The notes under the pieces were generated by a model. That model saw only the letters and a list, made by a program, of their open reading frames with translations. It was not told where the DNA came from and did no database searches. A program made the position numbers and the translations under genes. A stretch of DNA of 64,000 nucleotides from CAMFLJ01 sp965279255 (GTDB lineage: Bacteria; Actinomycetota; Acidimicrobiia; Acidimicrobiales; Acidimicrobilacustridaceae), in assembly GCA_965279255.1 (NCBI GenBank), contig OZ257146.1, positions 1,178,001-1,242,000 on the forward strand, read 5' to 3'. Shown here piece after piece: positions 15,417-23,542 of the stretch (its first letter is position 1; each line of letters begins with the position of its first letter).

Positions 15417-17853
15417 GCGGCGCTGCCTCCTTGTGGGGGACGACCATGTCCCAGCCGGTGCGGGCCCAGTCCCAGAGGCCGGCGTCGGGCATGTACGCCC
15501 GGGCGACGGCCACCCCGATCTCGCCGAGCGCCGTCGAGTCCGGGAACACGAGGTACATCGGGTGGTGCTCGGGCTTGAACTTCTGCTTGAACGCGAACAG
15601 CGACTTGAAGCCGTAGTACGGCTCGAGGGTGTTGCCGAGGAAGTCGAGGAGGCGCTGGAGGGCCCGCTGGTCGCTGTTCTCGCCGGTGTCGGGTGCCTTG
15701 GCCAGAGGGGCGGCCGACAGGCTGGCGAAGGCGTAGCCCTCCTCCTTGAACTGCATGGCCGAGGACCCGATGAGGAACTCCATCACCGGCCGGAAGCCGA
15801 AGTCGCGGCGGCGCATGAGGTCGAGGGTCCAGCCCACGATCTGCCCGTCGTCGTAGACGGGGAGCCACGAGGTGAACCCCTCGACGGTGTGGTCGGGGTC
15901 GACGGCGAGGTGGAGCCGCACCTCCGGGTCATCGGCCTCCCTCAGGGTGCCGAGGGTGAAGCCCATCTCGGGCAGGGCCTTGTCGCCGACCCACCCGTCG
16001 CTGATGACGTGGAGCTGGTCGCGGACCACCGGCTTGGCGTCCTCCCAGCGGGTGAGCTCGAGGGTGACGTCCTGCTTGCCGGCCTTGTTGATGGCGGTGC
16101 GGACGTCCTGGAAGGCCTTGCCCTTGAACTCGAGGTCGGCGAGCGGGAGCACGCTGTCCTCGGCCACCTCCACCGCCTTCCAGCCGAGGGAGGGAGCGAT
16201 GTCGGCCGACGCCTGGTCGGCGGCGAAGAGGCAGGGGATCCAGCCCCGCTCGAAGCAGAAGGCGTCGAAGTCGCGGAGGGCCTGGGCCCTGGCGTCGGGC
16301 GGGCCGACGGGGTCGGCGAGGCAGAGCGCCACCGAGCCGACGACCTCGTAGCCGATGACGGTGCGACCGTCGGCGCTGAACCAGGTGGTGATGCCCTTCC
16401 AGGTGAGCATCCAGGCGATGTTCGACGACCGGTTGCCCCGGAGCAGGTCGTGGAGGCGCTCGTCGGCGTCAGGGGCGGGCAGCGGACGCCGGCTGGAGTA
16501 GAGGAGCCCGACGAGGGTGATCAGCAGCGTGGCGATCCACACCGCCCCGATCGAGGTGACGAACCAGTTGGCCGCGGTCGTGGTCGGTTCGATGTTCCCG
16601 CTCGTCGTGAACACCATCCGGCAGAGGAACTCGGTGATCGCGTCGGGGACGGTCACCTCCGGGTCGAACTCGTCGGCCATCACCACGAACCCGACGGCGG
16701 TGTAGAGCAGGAGCGCGCCGGCGACGGTCAGCAACCGCCGTCCGGCGTGGCGGAACGCCTTCCGCTGGCTGCGGGCGGTGAACGCCCGGAAGGTGACCAG
16801 GAGCAACAGCGTCTGGATGCCGGTGAGCACGAGGTCGGCGGTGCGCTCGGCGCTCGGCTCGGTGGCCAGGTAGCTGACGAACGAGAGCACCAGGATCGCG
16901 GTGGTGATGACCCACGCGAGGCGTCGGCCCCGTCGCAGGCTGTCGGCCAGCAGGAGCACGAAGATGGCGCTGATCACGAATCCGAGCGTCACGCCCGTCT
17001 CCTGGGCGGGCTGGCCGGTGGAGTGGAACGGCCCGCCGTTGCCCGGGTTCACGGCCTCGACGATGCCGCTGATCGCCGAGACGCCGATCACCAGGGCCAC
17101 GAGGGTGCGCTGGGTGCGGCGGTTCCAGTGGAGCCGGGGGAGGTGCGGGCGCTGGCCGGCGAGCAAGGGCCCGGCCAGCACACCCATGAAGAAGCCGAGG
17201 AAGTGCTCGACGTCCCAGATGAGGCCGGAGTTGAGCACCATGGCGAACAGGTAGAAGCCGACGGCGACGCGCACGCGGCGCCGCCAGACGGGCTGCATCA
17301 CGGCGGTGAGGGCACCGAGGAGGGCGAAGCCGCCGGCGGAGATGCCGAGGTCGCGCACCCGGCCCAGGTCGACGGCCCAGGTCCAGCCGCTCCCGTCCAC
17401 GGTCCAGAGCAGGAGGGCGGTGACGAGGGCGGCCAGGAACTGCCCACCCACGCAGACCACCAGCGTGCGGATGTGCCCGACCCGACGCTCGTAGGCACTG
17501 GCGGCCAGCACGAGCAGCGCCAGGATGGGGACGTAGAGCACCAGCTGGGGCGAGAAGAACATGCCGAACAGGAAGGTGTGGACCTTGCCGTCCTGCAGTG
17601 CGGGCAGGCCGTAGGCGACCTGGTCGTAGAGCGAGCTGCCGGTCTCGACGTTGTTCCACAGGGCGCCGGTGGCGACACCGGCGACGACGATGACCCCCAC
17701 GAGCGTCGTCGTGGCCCAGTACCGGCCGAGCAGGCCGACGAGCCTCGAGCCCCGGGAGGGTTCGCTGGGGGTCGGCTCCGGGGCGGGCGTCGCCGGTTCG
17801 GGGCTCGCGCTGCCGGGCGGCGGTGCGTCGTCGCGCGTGTCGGTCCCGCTCAT
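15409..17853 (-). CDS. mprF: MprF-type aminoacyl-lipid synthase with rhomboid-like N terminus
   Basis: The 814-residue membrane protein has a cytosolic C-terminal DUF2156 domain (about 490-800). That domain resembles phosphatidylglycerol lysyl/alanyltransferases, which move an amino acid from aminoacyl-tRNA to lipid. Visible blocks include NIAWMLTWKGITTWFSADGR, VGSVALCLADPVGP and DLMRRRDFGFRPVMEFLIGS. The first 230 residues look like a rhomboid fold: YERRVGH, GISAG with Ser172, and H217-x2-G-x3-G. A further multi-helix block joins the two. The start has GGAGG at 13 nt. It heads the operon with the decarboxylase and AlaRS-like genes, which suggests alanine as the transferred residue. Confidence 0.85.
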   Translation of the reverse strand: MSGTDTRDDAPPPGSASPEPATPAPEPTPSEPSRGSRLVGLLGRYWATTTLVGVIVVAGVATGALWNNVETGSSLYDQVAYGLPALQDGKVHTFLFGMFFSPQLVLYVPILALLVLAASAYERRVGHIRTLVVCVGGQFLAALVTALLLWTVDGSGWTWAVDLGRVRDLGISAGGFALLGALTAVMQPVWRRRVRVAVGFYLFAMVLNSGLIWDVEHFLGFFMGVLAGPLLAGQRPHLPRLHWNRRTQRTLVALVIGVSAISGIVEAVNPGNGGPFHSTGQPAQETGVTLGFVISAIFVLLLADSLRRGRRLAWVITTAILVLSFVSYLATEPSAERTADLVLTGIQTLLLLVTFRAFTARSQRKAFRHAGRRLLTVAGALLLYTAVGFVVMADEFDPEVTVPDAITEFLCRMVFTTSGNIEPTTTAANWFVTSIGAVWIATLLITLVGLLYSSRRPLPAPDADERLHDLLRGNRSSNIAWMLTWKGITTWFSADGRTVIGYEVVGSVALCLADPVGPPDARAQALRDFDAFCFERGWIPCLFAADQASADIAPSLGWKAVEVAEDSVLPLADLEFKGKAFQDVRTAINKAGKQDVTLELTRWEDAKPVVRDQLHVISDGWVGDKALPEMGFTLGTLREADDPEVRLHLAVDPDHTVEGFTSWLPVYDDGQIVGWTLDLMRRRDFGFRPVMEFLIGSSAMQFKEEGYAFASLSAAPLAKAPDTGENSDQRALQRLLDFLGNTLEPYYGFKSLFAFKQKFKPEHHPMYLVFPDSTALGEIGVAVARAYMPDAGLWDWARTGWDMVVPHKEAAPHD

Positions 17854-17987
17854 CTGGAGGTCCTCCCTCGACCGGCGCCGCGCGTGCCGCGTCGCCCACC
17901 CGTAGCTCCCCTACCCGGCCGCGGGTCGGGGACATCTTCCCCCATGAGAGCCCGGCGACGGGGAACCCGGGCGCCACTTCGGGGGGC

Positions 17988-19658
17988 TCAGACGTCGGCG
18001 GTCGGCCGCTCGTCCTGGCTGGCCTGGGCGGGGGTCGGGGCCCGGCGGCCGCGCAGCTGGCCGAGCAGCACCAGGTCGTCGGAGCCGAGGATCCAGAGCA
18101 CGACCACGTAGACCGCTCCGCCGGCCGTTCCGGCGACGATCAGCTGCAACGCGGTGTGCCACAGGGCCCCCGAGCCGATGACCTGCGCCATGCCCCACGT
18201 CATCGGGGCCATGAAGGCGGCGGCGATGACGTAGCGCCCGATGGCCCGGCCCACGACGGGGCCCATGCCGCCGGCCTGGCGGGCGAGGCGGCCCATGGCC
18301 ATGAGCGCCCCGAAGACGTAGGCCAGGGTGAAGCCGAGCAGGGCGCCCTGGAAGCCCATGACCGCGGCGAGGGCGAGCGACAGCACGATCTGCACGCCGT
18401 TCTGCCACACACTGATGATGAACGGGGTGCGGGTGTCGCGCCGGGCGTAGAAGCCGCGCATCATGAACAGGAACGTGACGAAGAACGGCAGGCCGAGAGC
18501 CAGCCACGTCAGCATCGAGGACGTGATGGCGATCGAGCCCGGCCCGAACGCCGACGTGATCACCGTCCCCAGGATCTGGCTCAGGAAGAGGCGGATGGCG
18601 GGGGAGGCGAGGGTGACGTAGGCGACCGTGACGGGGATGATCACGACCATCGCCAGCCGGTAGCCCTGGCCCAGGCGCTCGCGGTAGCCGGCCCGGTCGC
18701 CTCGGGAGGCCAGCGACGACAGCTCCGGCATGAAGGCGGTCATGACGGCCACGGCGATGAGGCCGTAGGGGAGCTGGAAGAACTGCCAGGCGTACTCGAA
18801 CCCGGACGCCCGGCCCTCGCCGGTGCCGTTCACCAGTGCCTTCATCAGCCACAGCGAGACCTGGTTGGCCACGACGTAGCCGACCATCCAGCCCGAGAGC
18901 TTCACGACCGAGCGCAGCGCCGGGTTGTGGTGGTCCCAGTTGGGGCGGATGCGGATGTGGGCCGCCTTCATGGCCGGCAGCAGCACCACGACGAGGGCGA
19001 CGATGCCGGCGGTCGTGCCGATGCCGAGCAGGTAGAGGGCGGGCTTGTTGGCGAGGACGCTGTCGATCTCCAGGTCCTGCGGGCTCGTCCCGTTGACCTG
19101 CTGGAACGCCAGCAGCATGCAGATGACCATCACGTTGTTCAGCACCGGGGCGAACGCCGGCGCGGCGAATCGGCGCTTGGCGTTGAGCAGCGCGGTGAAC
19201 AACGTGTCGAGCCCGTACAGCAGCACCTGGGGCATGAACATGATCAGCAGCGGGACGGCGATGGCGATCTGCTGGTCGGCGGCGACCCGGTCGCCCTTGA
19301 AGATGGCGTAGGCCCGGATGATGAGGGGGGCCAGCACCACGCCCAGGACGGTGACCCCGACGAGGGCGGCGATCACGTAGGTGGCGATGGCGTCGATCGA
19401 GCGCTGGTCGTCGGCCTCCATGCGCTCGACGATCACGGGGATCAGCGTGGCGGCCAGCACCCCACCGAGCATGAGGTCGTAGATGACGTTCGGCGTCGAG
19501 TTGGCCAGGTTGTAGCCGTCGGCCAGCGCGGTGGTGCCGATGACCGCGGCGAGCACCGCGGTGCGGACGAGGCCCGTGGCCCGGCTGAGGCCGACGCCGA
19601 CGGAGACGACTGCGCTGGATCGCAGGAGGCCCCCGGGCCCTGGGCGTCGAGCGGCCAT
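17988..19658 (-). CDS. murJ: Lipid II flippase MurJ (MviN family)
   Basis: A 556-residue MOP-superfamily transporter with about 14 membrane helices, which translocates lipid-linked peptidoglycan precursor. The N-terminal SRATGLVRTAVLAAVIGTTALADGYNLANSTPN and LGGVLAATLIPV blocks are characteristic of MurJ. So are QFFQLPYGLIAVAVMTAFMPELS and RGFYARRDTRTPF. The long cytoplasmic kinase-like tail of mycobacterial MurJ is absent. The ATG at 19658 lies 6 nt after TAGCTT on the minus strand (19670-19665), the leaderless pattern. It is divergent from proA (62 bp) and 134 bp upstream of mprF, a pairing that makes envelope function coherent here. Confidence 0.92.
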   Translation of the reverse strand: MAARRPGPGGLLRSSAVVSVGVGLSRATGLVRTAVLAAVIGTTALADGYNLANSTPNVIYDLMLGGVLAATLIPVIVERMEADDQRSIDAIATYVIAALVGVTVLGVVLAPLIIRAYAIFKGDRVAADQQIAIAVPLLIMFMPQVLLYGLDTLFTALLNAKRRFAAPAFAPVLNNVMVICMLLAFQQVNGTSPQDLEIDSVLANKPALYLLGIGTTAGIVALVVVLLPAMKAAHIRIRPNWDHHNPALRSVVKLSGWMVGYVVANQVSLWLMKALVNGTGEGRASGFEYAWQFFQLPYGLIAVAVMTAFMPELSSLASRGDRAGYRERLGQGYRLAMVVIIPVTVAYVTLASPAIRLFLSQILGTVITSAFGPGSIAITSSMLTWLALGLPFFVTFLFMMRGFYARRDTRTPFIISVWQNGVQIVLSLALAAVMGFQGALLGFTLAYVFGALMAMGRLARQAGGMGPVVGRAIGRYVIAAAFMAPMTWGMAQVIGSGALWHTALQLIVAGTAGGAVYVVVLWILGSDDLVLLGQLRGRRAPTPAQASQDERPTADV

Positions 19659-19720
19659 GGGGCCAAGCTACTCGCCCCGCCCACCCGTCCAGGGAAGCCC
19701 CGGCGGTAGCCTTGGCGCCC

Positions 19721-20986
19721 GTGAGCGCCGATCTCCCCACCGCCGACACCACGCCCGTCGCCGAGCTCGGCCGACGGGCGAAGGCCGCGTCCCGCGTGCT
19801 GGCCACCACCTCCACCGCAGCGAAGGACGACGCCCTGCGGGGTGCCGCCGACCTGCTCGTCGCCCGTTCCGCCGAGATCCTCGAGGCCAACGCCACCGAC
19901 GTCGCCCGGGCCGAGGCCGACGGCGTCTCGGCCACCGTCGTCGACCGGCTGCGCCTCACCGACGCCCGCATCGAGAGCATGGCCGGCGGCCTGCGCCAGG
20001 TGGCCGGCCTCCCCGACCCCGTGGGCGAGGTCCTCGACGGCTGGGTGCGGCCGAACGGCTTGCGCATCACCCGCGTGCGGGTGCCCCTCGGCGTGGTGGC
20101 GATCATCTACGAGAACCGCCCGAACGTCACCTCCGACGCCGCCGGTCTCTGCCTCAAGTCGGGCAACGCCGCGTTCCTGCGAGGCTCGTCCGGCGCCATC
20201 ACCTCGAACATCGCCATCGCCGGCGTGCTGCGCGAGGCCGTGGCCAAGGCGGGCCTGCCCGCCGACGCGGTCACCCTCGTCGCCGACACCAGCCGCGAGA
20301 CCGCCGTCGAGTTCATGCAGCTGCGGGAGTCGATCGACTGCCTGATCCCCCGCGGTGGGCCGTCGCTGATCCGCTCGATCCTCGACAACGCCACCGTGCC
20401 CTACGTCATCGACGGCGACGGCAACTGTCACGTGTACGTGCACGCCGACGCCGACCTCGACATGGCGCTCGACATCATCGTGAACGCCAAGACCCAGCGC
20501 CCCTCGGTGTGCAACGCCGCCGAGTCGTTGCTGGTGCACGAGTCCGTGGCCGAGCAGTTCCTGCCCCGGGCGGCCGAGGCCCTCGCCGGCGTCGAGCTGC
20601 TCGGCGACGAGCGCACCTGCACGCTGGTGCCCGCCACCCCGGCCGACGAGGAGGCCTGGTCCACCGAGTTCCTCGACCTGCGCCTGGCGGTCAAGGTCGT
20701 GCCGGGCCTCGACGAGGCCATCGACCACATCGACACCTACGGCTCGGGCCACTCCGAGGCCATCGTCACCCGCTCGCTCGAGGCCGCCGACCGCTTCACC
20801 AACGAGGTCGACGCCGCCGCCGTGGTGGTCAACGCCTCCACCCGTTTCGTCGACGGTGAGGAGTTCGGGTTCGGTGCCGAGATCGGCATCTCCACCCAGA
20901 AGCTGCACGCCCGCGGCCCCATGGGCCTGCGAGAGCTCACCTGTGCCAAGTACATCGTGCGCGGCACCGGCCAGACCCGCGCCTGA
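19721..20986 (+). CDS. proA: Glutamate-5-semialdehyde dehydrogenase
   Basis: Reduces gamma-glutamyl phosphate to glutamate semialdehyde with NADPH in proline synthesis, the step after ProB. Blocks seen are VPLGVVAIIYENRPNVTSDA, GNAAFLRGSSGAITSN, the nucleophile region KTQRPSVCNAAESLLVH with the catalytic Cys, YGSGHSEAIVTR and GFGAEIGISTQKLHARGPMGL near the end. The 421-residue length is normal. The GTG at 19721 is preferred over the TTG at 19712 because the latter falls inside the TAGCCT -10 box (19707-19712), leaving 8 nt to the GTG. Confidence 0.95.
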   Translation: MSADLPTADTTPVAELGRRAKAASRVLATTSTAAKDDALRGAADLLVARSAEILEANATDVARAEADGVSATVVDRLRLTDARIESMAGGLRQVAGLPDPVGEVLDGWVRPNGLRITRVRVPLGVVAIIYENRPNVTSDAAGLCLKSGNAAFLRGSSGAITSNIAIAGVLREAVAKAGLPADAVTLVADTSRETAVEFMQLRESIDCLIPRGGPSLIRSILDNATVPYVIDGDGNCHVYVHADADLDMALDIIVNAKTQRPSVCNAAESLLVHESVAEQFLPRAAEALAGVELLGDERTCTLVPATPADEEAWSTEFLDLRLAVKVVPGLDEAIDHIDTYGSGHSEAIVTRSLEAADRFTNEVDAAAVVVNASTRFVDGEEFGFGAEIGISTQKLHARGPMGLRELTCAKYIVRGTGQTRA

Positions 20987-21020
20987 CCATCCTGCCCTCC
21001 CGCGTCGTTCTCGTCGCGTT

Positions 21021-21057
21021 TTCCTGTCGCCCGTGACAGGAACGCGCGACAGGAACG
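21021..21057 (+). terminator. Hairpin and repeats after proA
   Basis: TTCCTGTC (21021-21028) and GACAGGAA (21035-21042) form a perfect 8-bp stem with a 6-nt loop, 34 nt after the proA stop. The sequence GACAGGAACG is repeated at 21035-21044 and 21048-21057, 13 nt apart. It is probably the proA terminator; the second copy is unexplained. Confidence 0.5.
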
Positions 21058-21093
21058 GGGGAGTGGGCGGGTTCGGTGTGACAACGGACTCGG

Positions 21094-21119
21094 TACCGGG
21101 ACCTGGGTCCCGGTAACGT
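21094..21119 (+). promoter_or_regulatory. 22-bp palindromic operator over the moxR -10 box
   Basis: TACCGGGACC (21094-21103), a 2-nt spacer and its exact reverse complement (21106-21115) form a 22-bp palindrome. Its last two bases are the first two of the -10 hexamer TAACGT (21114-21119). The moxR ATG is at 21127, so the transcript is nearly leaderless and a dimeric regulator on the palindrome would occlude the polymerase. Confidence 0.65.
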
Positions 21120-21126
21120 CGACCGG

Positions 21127-22029
21127 ATGGACCCCCGCTTCGACTCGCCCGCGTCCGTCCGCTCCCGGCTGAAGGACGTCGACTACCTCTCCGACGATGC
21201 GATCGCGGGCGTCGTGTTCCTCGCCGACCGGCTCGGCAAGCCCATCCTGGTCGAGGGCCCCGCCGGCACCGGCAAGACCCAGCTGGCCAAGTCGGTGGCC
21301 GAGATCCTGGGCGCCCGGCTCATCCGCCTCCAGTGCTACGAGGGGCTCGACGAGTCCAAGGCGCTGTACGAGTGGAACTACAAGAAGCAGCTGCTGCGCA
21401 TCCAGGCCGAGCGCAACAACGAGTCGACCTGGGAGGACATCGAGACCGACATCTTCTCCGACGAGTTCCTCCTCACCCGCCCGCTGCTCGAGGCCATCCG
21501 GGCCGACGAGCCGGTCGTGCTGCTGATCGACGAGGTCGACCGCGTCGAGGTCGAGACCGAGGCCCTGCTGCTCGAGGTCCTCTCCGACTACCAGGTGTCC
21601 ATCCCCGAGCTCGGCACCATCGGCGCCAAGCAGATCCCGATGGTGTTCCTGACCTCGAACAACACCCGTGAGCTCTCCGAGGCCCTGAAGCGGCGCTGCC
21701 TCTTCCTCCACATCGACTACCCCGACATGGAGCGCGAGAAGGAGATCATCCTCACCAAGCTGCCGGAGATCACCGACAGCCTGGCCGACCAGGTGTCGCG
21801 CATCGTCCGCTCGATCCGTCAGCTCGAGCTCAAGAAGGCGCCCTCGGTGTCGGAGACCCTCGACTGGGCCCGCACCCTGCTGCTGCTCGGCGTCGACTCG
21901 GTCGACGAGAAGGACGCCATCGAGACGCTCAACATCCTGCTCAAGTACCAGAGCGACATCGCCCGGGCCACCAAGGAGCTGTCCGGCGACACCGGCCAGC
22001 GGCGCCCCGGCGTGCCGCGCACCTCGTGA
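21127..22029 (+). CDS. MoxR/CoxD-type AAA+ ATPase
   Basis: The 300-residue AAA+ ATPase has Walker A GPAGTGKT (about residues 44-51), Walker B VVLLIDEVDR, sensor 1 FLTSNNTRELSEAL and an arginine-finger/sensor region ALKRRCLFLHIDYPD. MoxR ATPases act with von Willebrand A partners to insert metal or activate enzyme complexes. The next gene, 7 nt downstream, encodes such a partner, as in the coxD/coxE pair. No molybdenum hydroxylase genes are in the window, so the client is unknown. The gene is preceded by a perfect palindrome over its -10 box. Confidence 0.88.
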   Translation: MDPRFDSPASVRSRLKDVDYLSDDAIAGVVFLADRLGKPILVEGPAGTGKTQLAKSVAEILGARLIRLQCYEGLDESKALYEWNYKKQLLRIQAERNNESTWEDIETDIFSDEFLLTRPLLEAIRADEPVVLLIDEVDRVEVETEALLLEVLSDYQVSIPELGTIGAKQIPMVFLTSNNTRELSEALKRRCLFLHIDYPDMEREKEIILTKLPEITDSLADQVSRIVRSIRQLELKKAPSVSETLDWARTLLLLGVDSVDEKDAIETLNILLKYQSDIARATKELSGDTGQRRPGVPRTS

Positions 22030-22036
22030 GCCGCTC

Positions 22037-23530
22037 GTGACCCCGCCCGAGGCCGTCGAGGCCGCAGAGGCCGCCGAGCCCGAGTCGCCGATGCTGGAGC
22101 TGCTCACCGGCTTCATCGGTGAGCTGCGCACGGCCGGGCTCCCGGTGAGCCTCACCGAGAACCTCGACGCCATGGAGGCGATCACCCACATCCCGATCGA
22201 GGACCGGGACGCCTTCAAGTACGCGCTGGCCGCGACGCTGGTGAAGAACAACGCCCACTGGCGGGCCTTCGAGACCGTGTTCGAGGTCTACTTCTCGCTG
22301 CGGGGCAGCCAGTACGCGCTCGGCGGCGACGCCGACGAGTGGCCCGAGCTCGACGACGACGACGAGGCCAACGCCAACCCCGAGGGCGCCGGCGCCGGCG
22401 CGGGCGGCGGTTCGGGCGAGGCCATGTCGCCCGAGCAGATGGCCGAGATGCTCTTCAAAGCCCTCCAGCGCGGCGACGACGCCCTGATGCGGGCCCTCGC
22501 CCGTCAGGCCGTCACCCGCTACGCCGGCATGGAGCCGGGCCGGCCAGTGGGTGGCACGTACTACCTCTACCGCACCCTGCGGAACCTCGACCTCGACGAC
22601 GTGCTCGAGCGCCTGGTGCAGCAGGCCCGCGACGAGTCGCCCGAGCAGCTCACCCCCCTCGAGGAGCGCCTCGAGCGCGACGAGTTCGAGCACCGCATCG
22701 ATCAGCTCAAGAAGGAGATCGAGGCCGAGATCCGTCGCCGCCTCGTCGCCGACCGCGGCGTCGAGGCCATGGCCAAGACCCTGCGCAAGCCCTTGCCCGA
22801 GGACGTCGACTTCATGCACGCCTCGCGTGAGGAGCTGGTCAGCCTGCGCAAGGCGATCTACCCGCTCACCCGCAAGCTCGCCGTGCGCCTCGCCCGCAAG
22901 CGCCGTCACGGTCGCAAGGGCCCGCTCGACTTCCGCAACACCGTGCGCCACTCGCTGAGCTACGGCGGCGTGCCCGCCGACCCCAAGTTCCGCTACCCGC
23001 GCCCGGCCAAGCCCGAGATCTTCGTGATCGCCGACATCTCCGGGTCGGTGGCCGCCTTCGCCCGCTTCACCCTGCAGCTCGTCTACGCCATCTCGGGCCA
23101 GTTCTCGCGGGTGCGGTCGTTCGTGTTCATCGACGGCATCGACGAGGTCACCCGCTTCTTCGAGGGCGTCGAGGACATCGGCGTCGCCATCCACCGGGTG
23201 AACACCGAGGCCGATGTCGTGTGGGTCGACGGCCACTCCGACTACGGCCACGCCTTCGAGGTCTTCTGGGACCGCTACGGCCGCGAGGTCGGCCCCAAGA
23301 CCACCGTGATCATCCTCGGCGACGCCCGGAACAACTACCACGCGTCGCAGTCGTGGGTGATCGGCGAGATGCACAAGAAGGCCCGCCACGTCTACTGGCT
23401 GAACCCCGAGCCCAAGGCCTACTGGGACACCGGCGACTCCATCGTCGGTGAGTACGCGGCCCACACCGACGGCGCCTACGAGTGCCGCAACCTGCGCCAG
23501 CTCGAGAAGTTCGTCGACGTCCTCGAATAG
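22037..23530 (+). CDS. CoxE-like von Willebrand A domain protein
   Basis: The 497-residue partner of the MoxR ATPase. The C-terminal VWA/CoxE domain (about 320-497) has the MIDAS motif FVIADISGSV (DxSxS) and later GHSDYGHAF and VIILGDARNNY. The N-terminal half is helical and strongly charged, with an Asp-rich/Gly-rich linker near residues 108-130 and many Arg/Glu. The start is GTG at 22037, 7 nt after the moxR stop. Together with MoxR it probably forms a chelatase-like or chaperone complex; the substrate cannot be told from this window. Confidence 0.85.
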   Translation: MTPPEAVEAAEAAEPESPMLELLTGFIGELRTAGLPVSLTENLDAMEAITHIPIEDRDAFKYALAATLVKNNAHWRAFETVFEVYFSLRGSQYALGGDADEWPELDDDDEANANPEGAGAGAGGGSGEAMSPEQMAEMLFKALQRGDDALMRALARQAVTRYAGMEPGRPVGGTYYLYRTLRNLDLDDVLERLVQQARDESPEQLTPLEERLERDEFEHRIDQLKKEIEAEIRRRLVADRGVEAMAKTLRKPLPEDVDFMHASREELVSLRKAIYPLTRKLAVRLARKRRHGRKGPLDFRNTVRHSLSYGGVPADPKFRYPRPAKPEIFVIADISGSVAAFARFTLQLVYAISGQFSRVRSFVFIDGIDEVTRFFEGVEDIGVAIHRVNTEADVVWVDGHSDYGHAFEVFWDRYGREVGPKTTVIILGDARNNYHASQSWVIGEMHKKARHVYWLNPEPKAYWDTGDSIVGEYAAHTDGAYECRNLRQLEKFVDVLE

Positions 23531-23542
23531 CCCCCGCTGCTC

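Noticed and set aside
14947..18111. 1054-aa open frame on the plus strand
   Set aside because: Shadow of the minus-strand decarboxylase and mprF-like genes; no recognisable domain and low-complexity composition.
19712..19720. TTG start for proA
   Set aside because: The TTG lies inside the -10 hexamer TAGCCT; the GTG at 19721 fits the leaderless spacing seen elsewhere.
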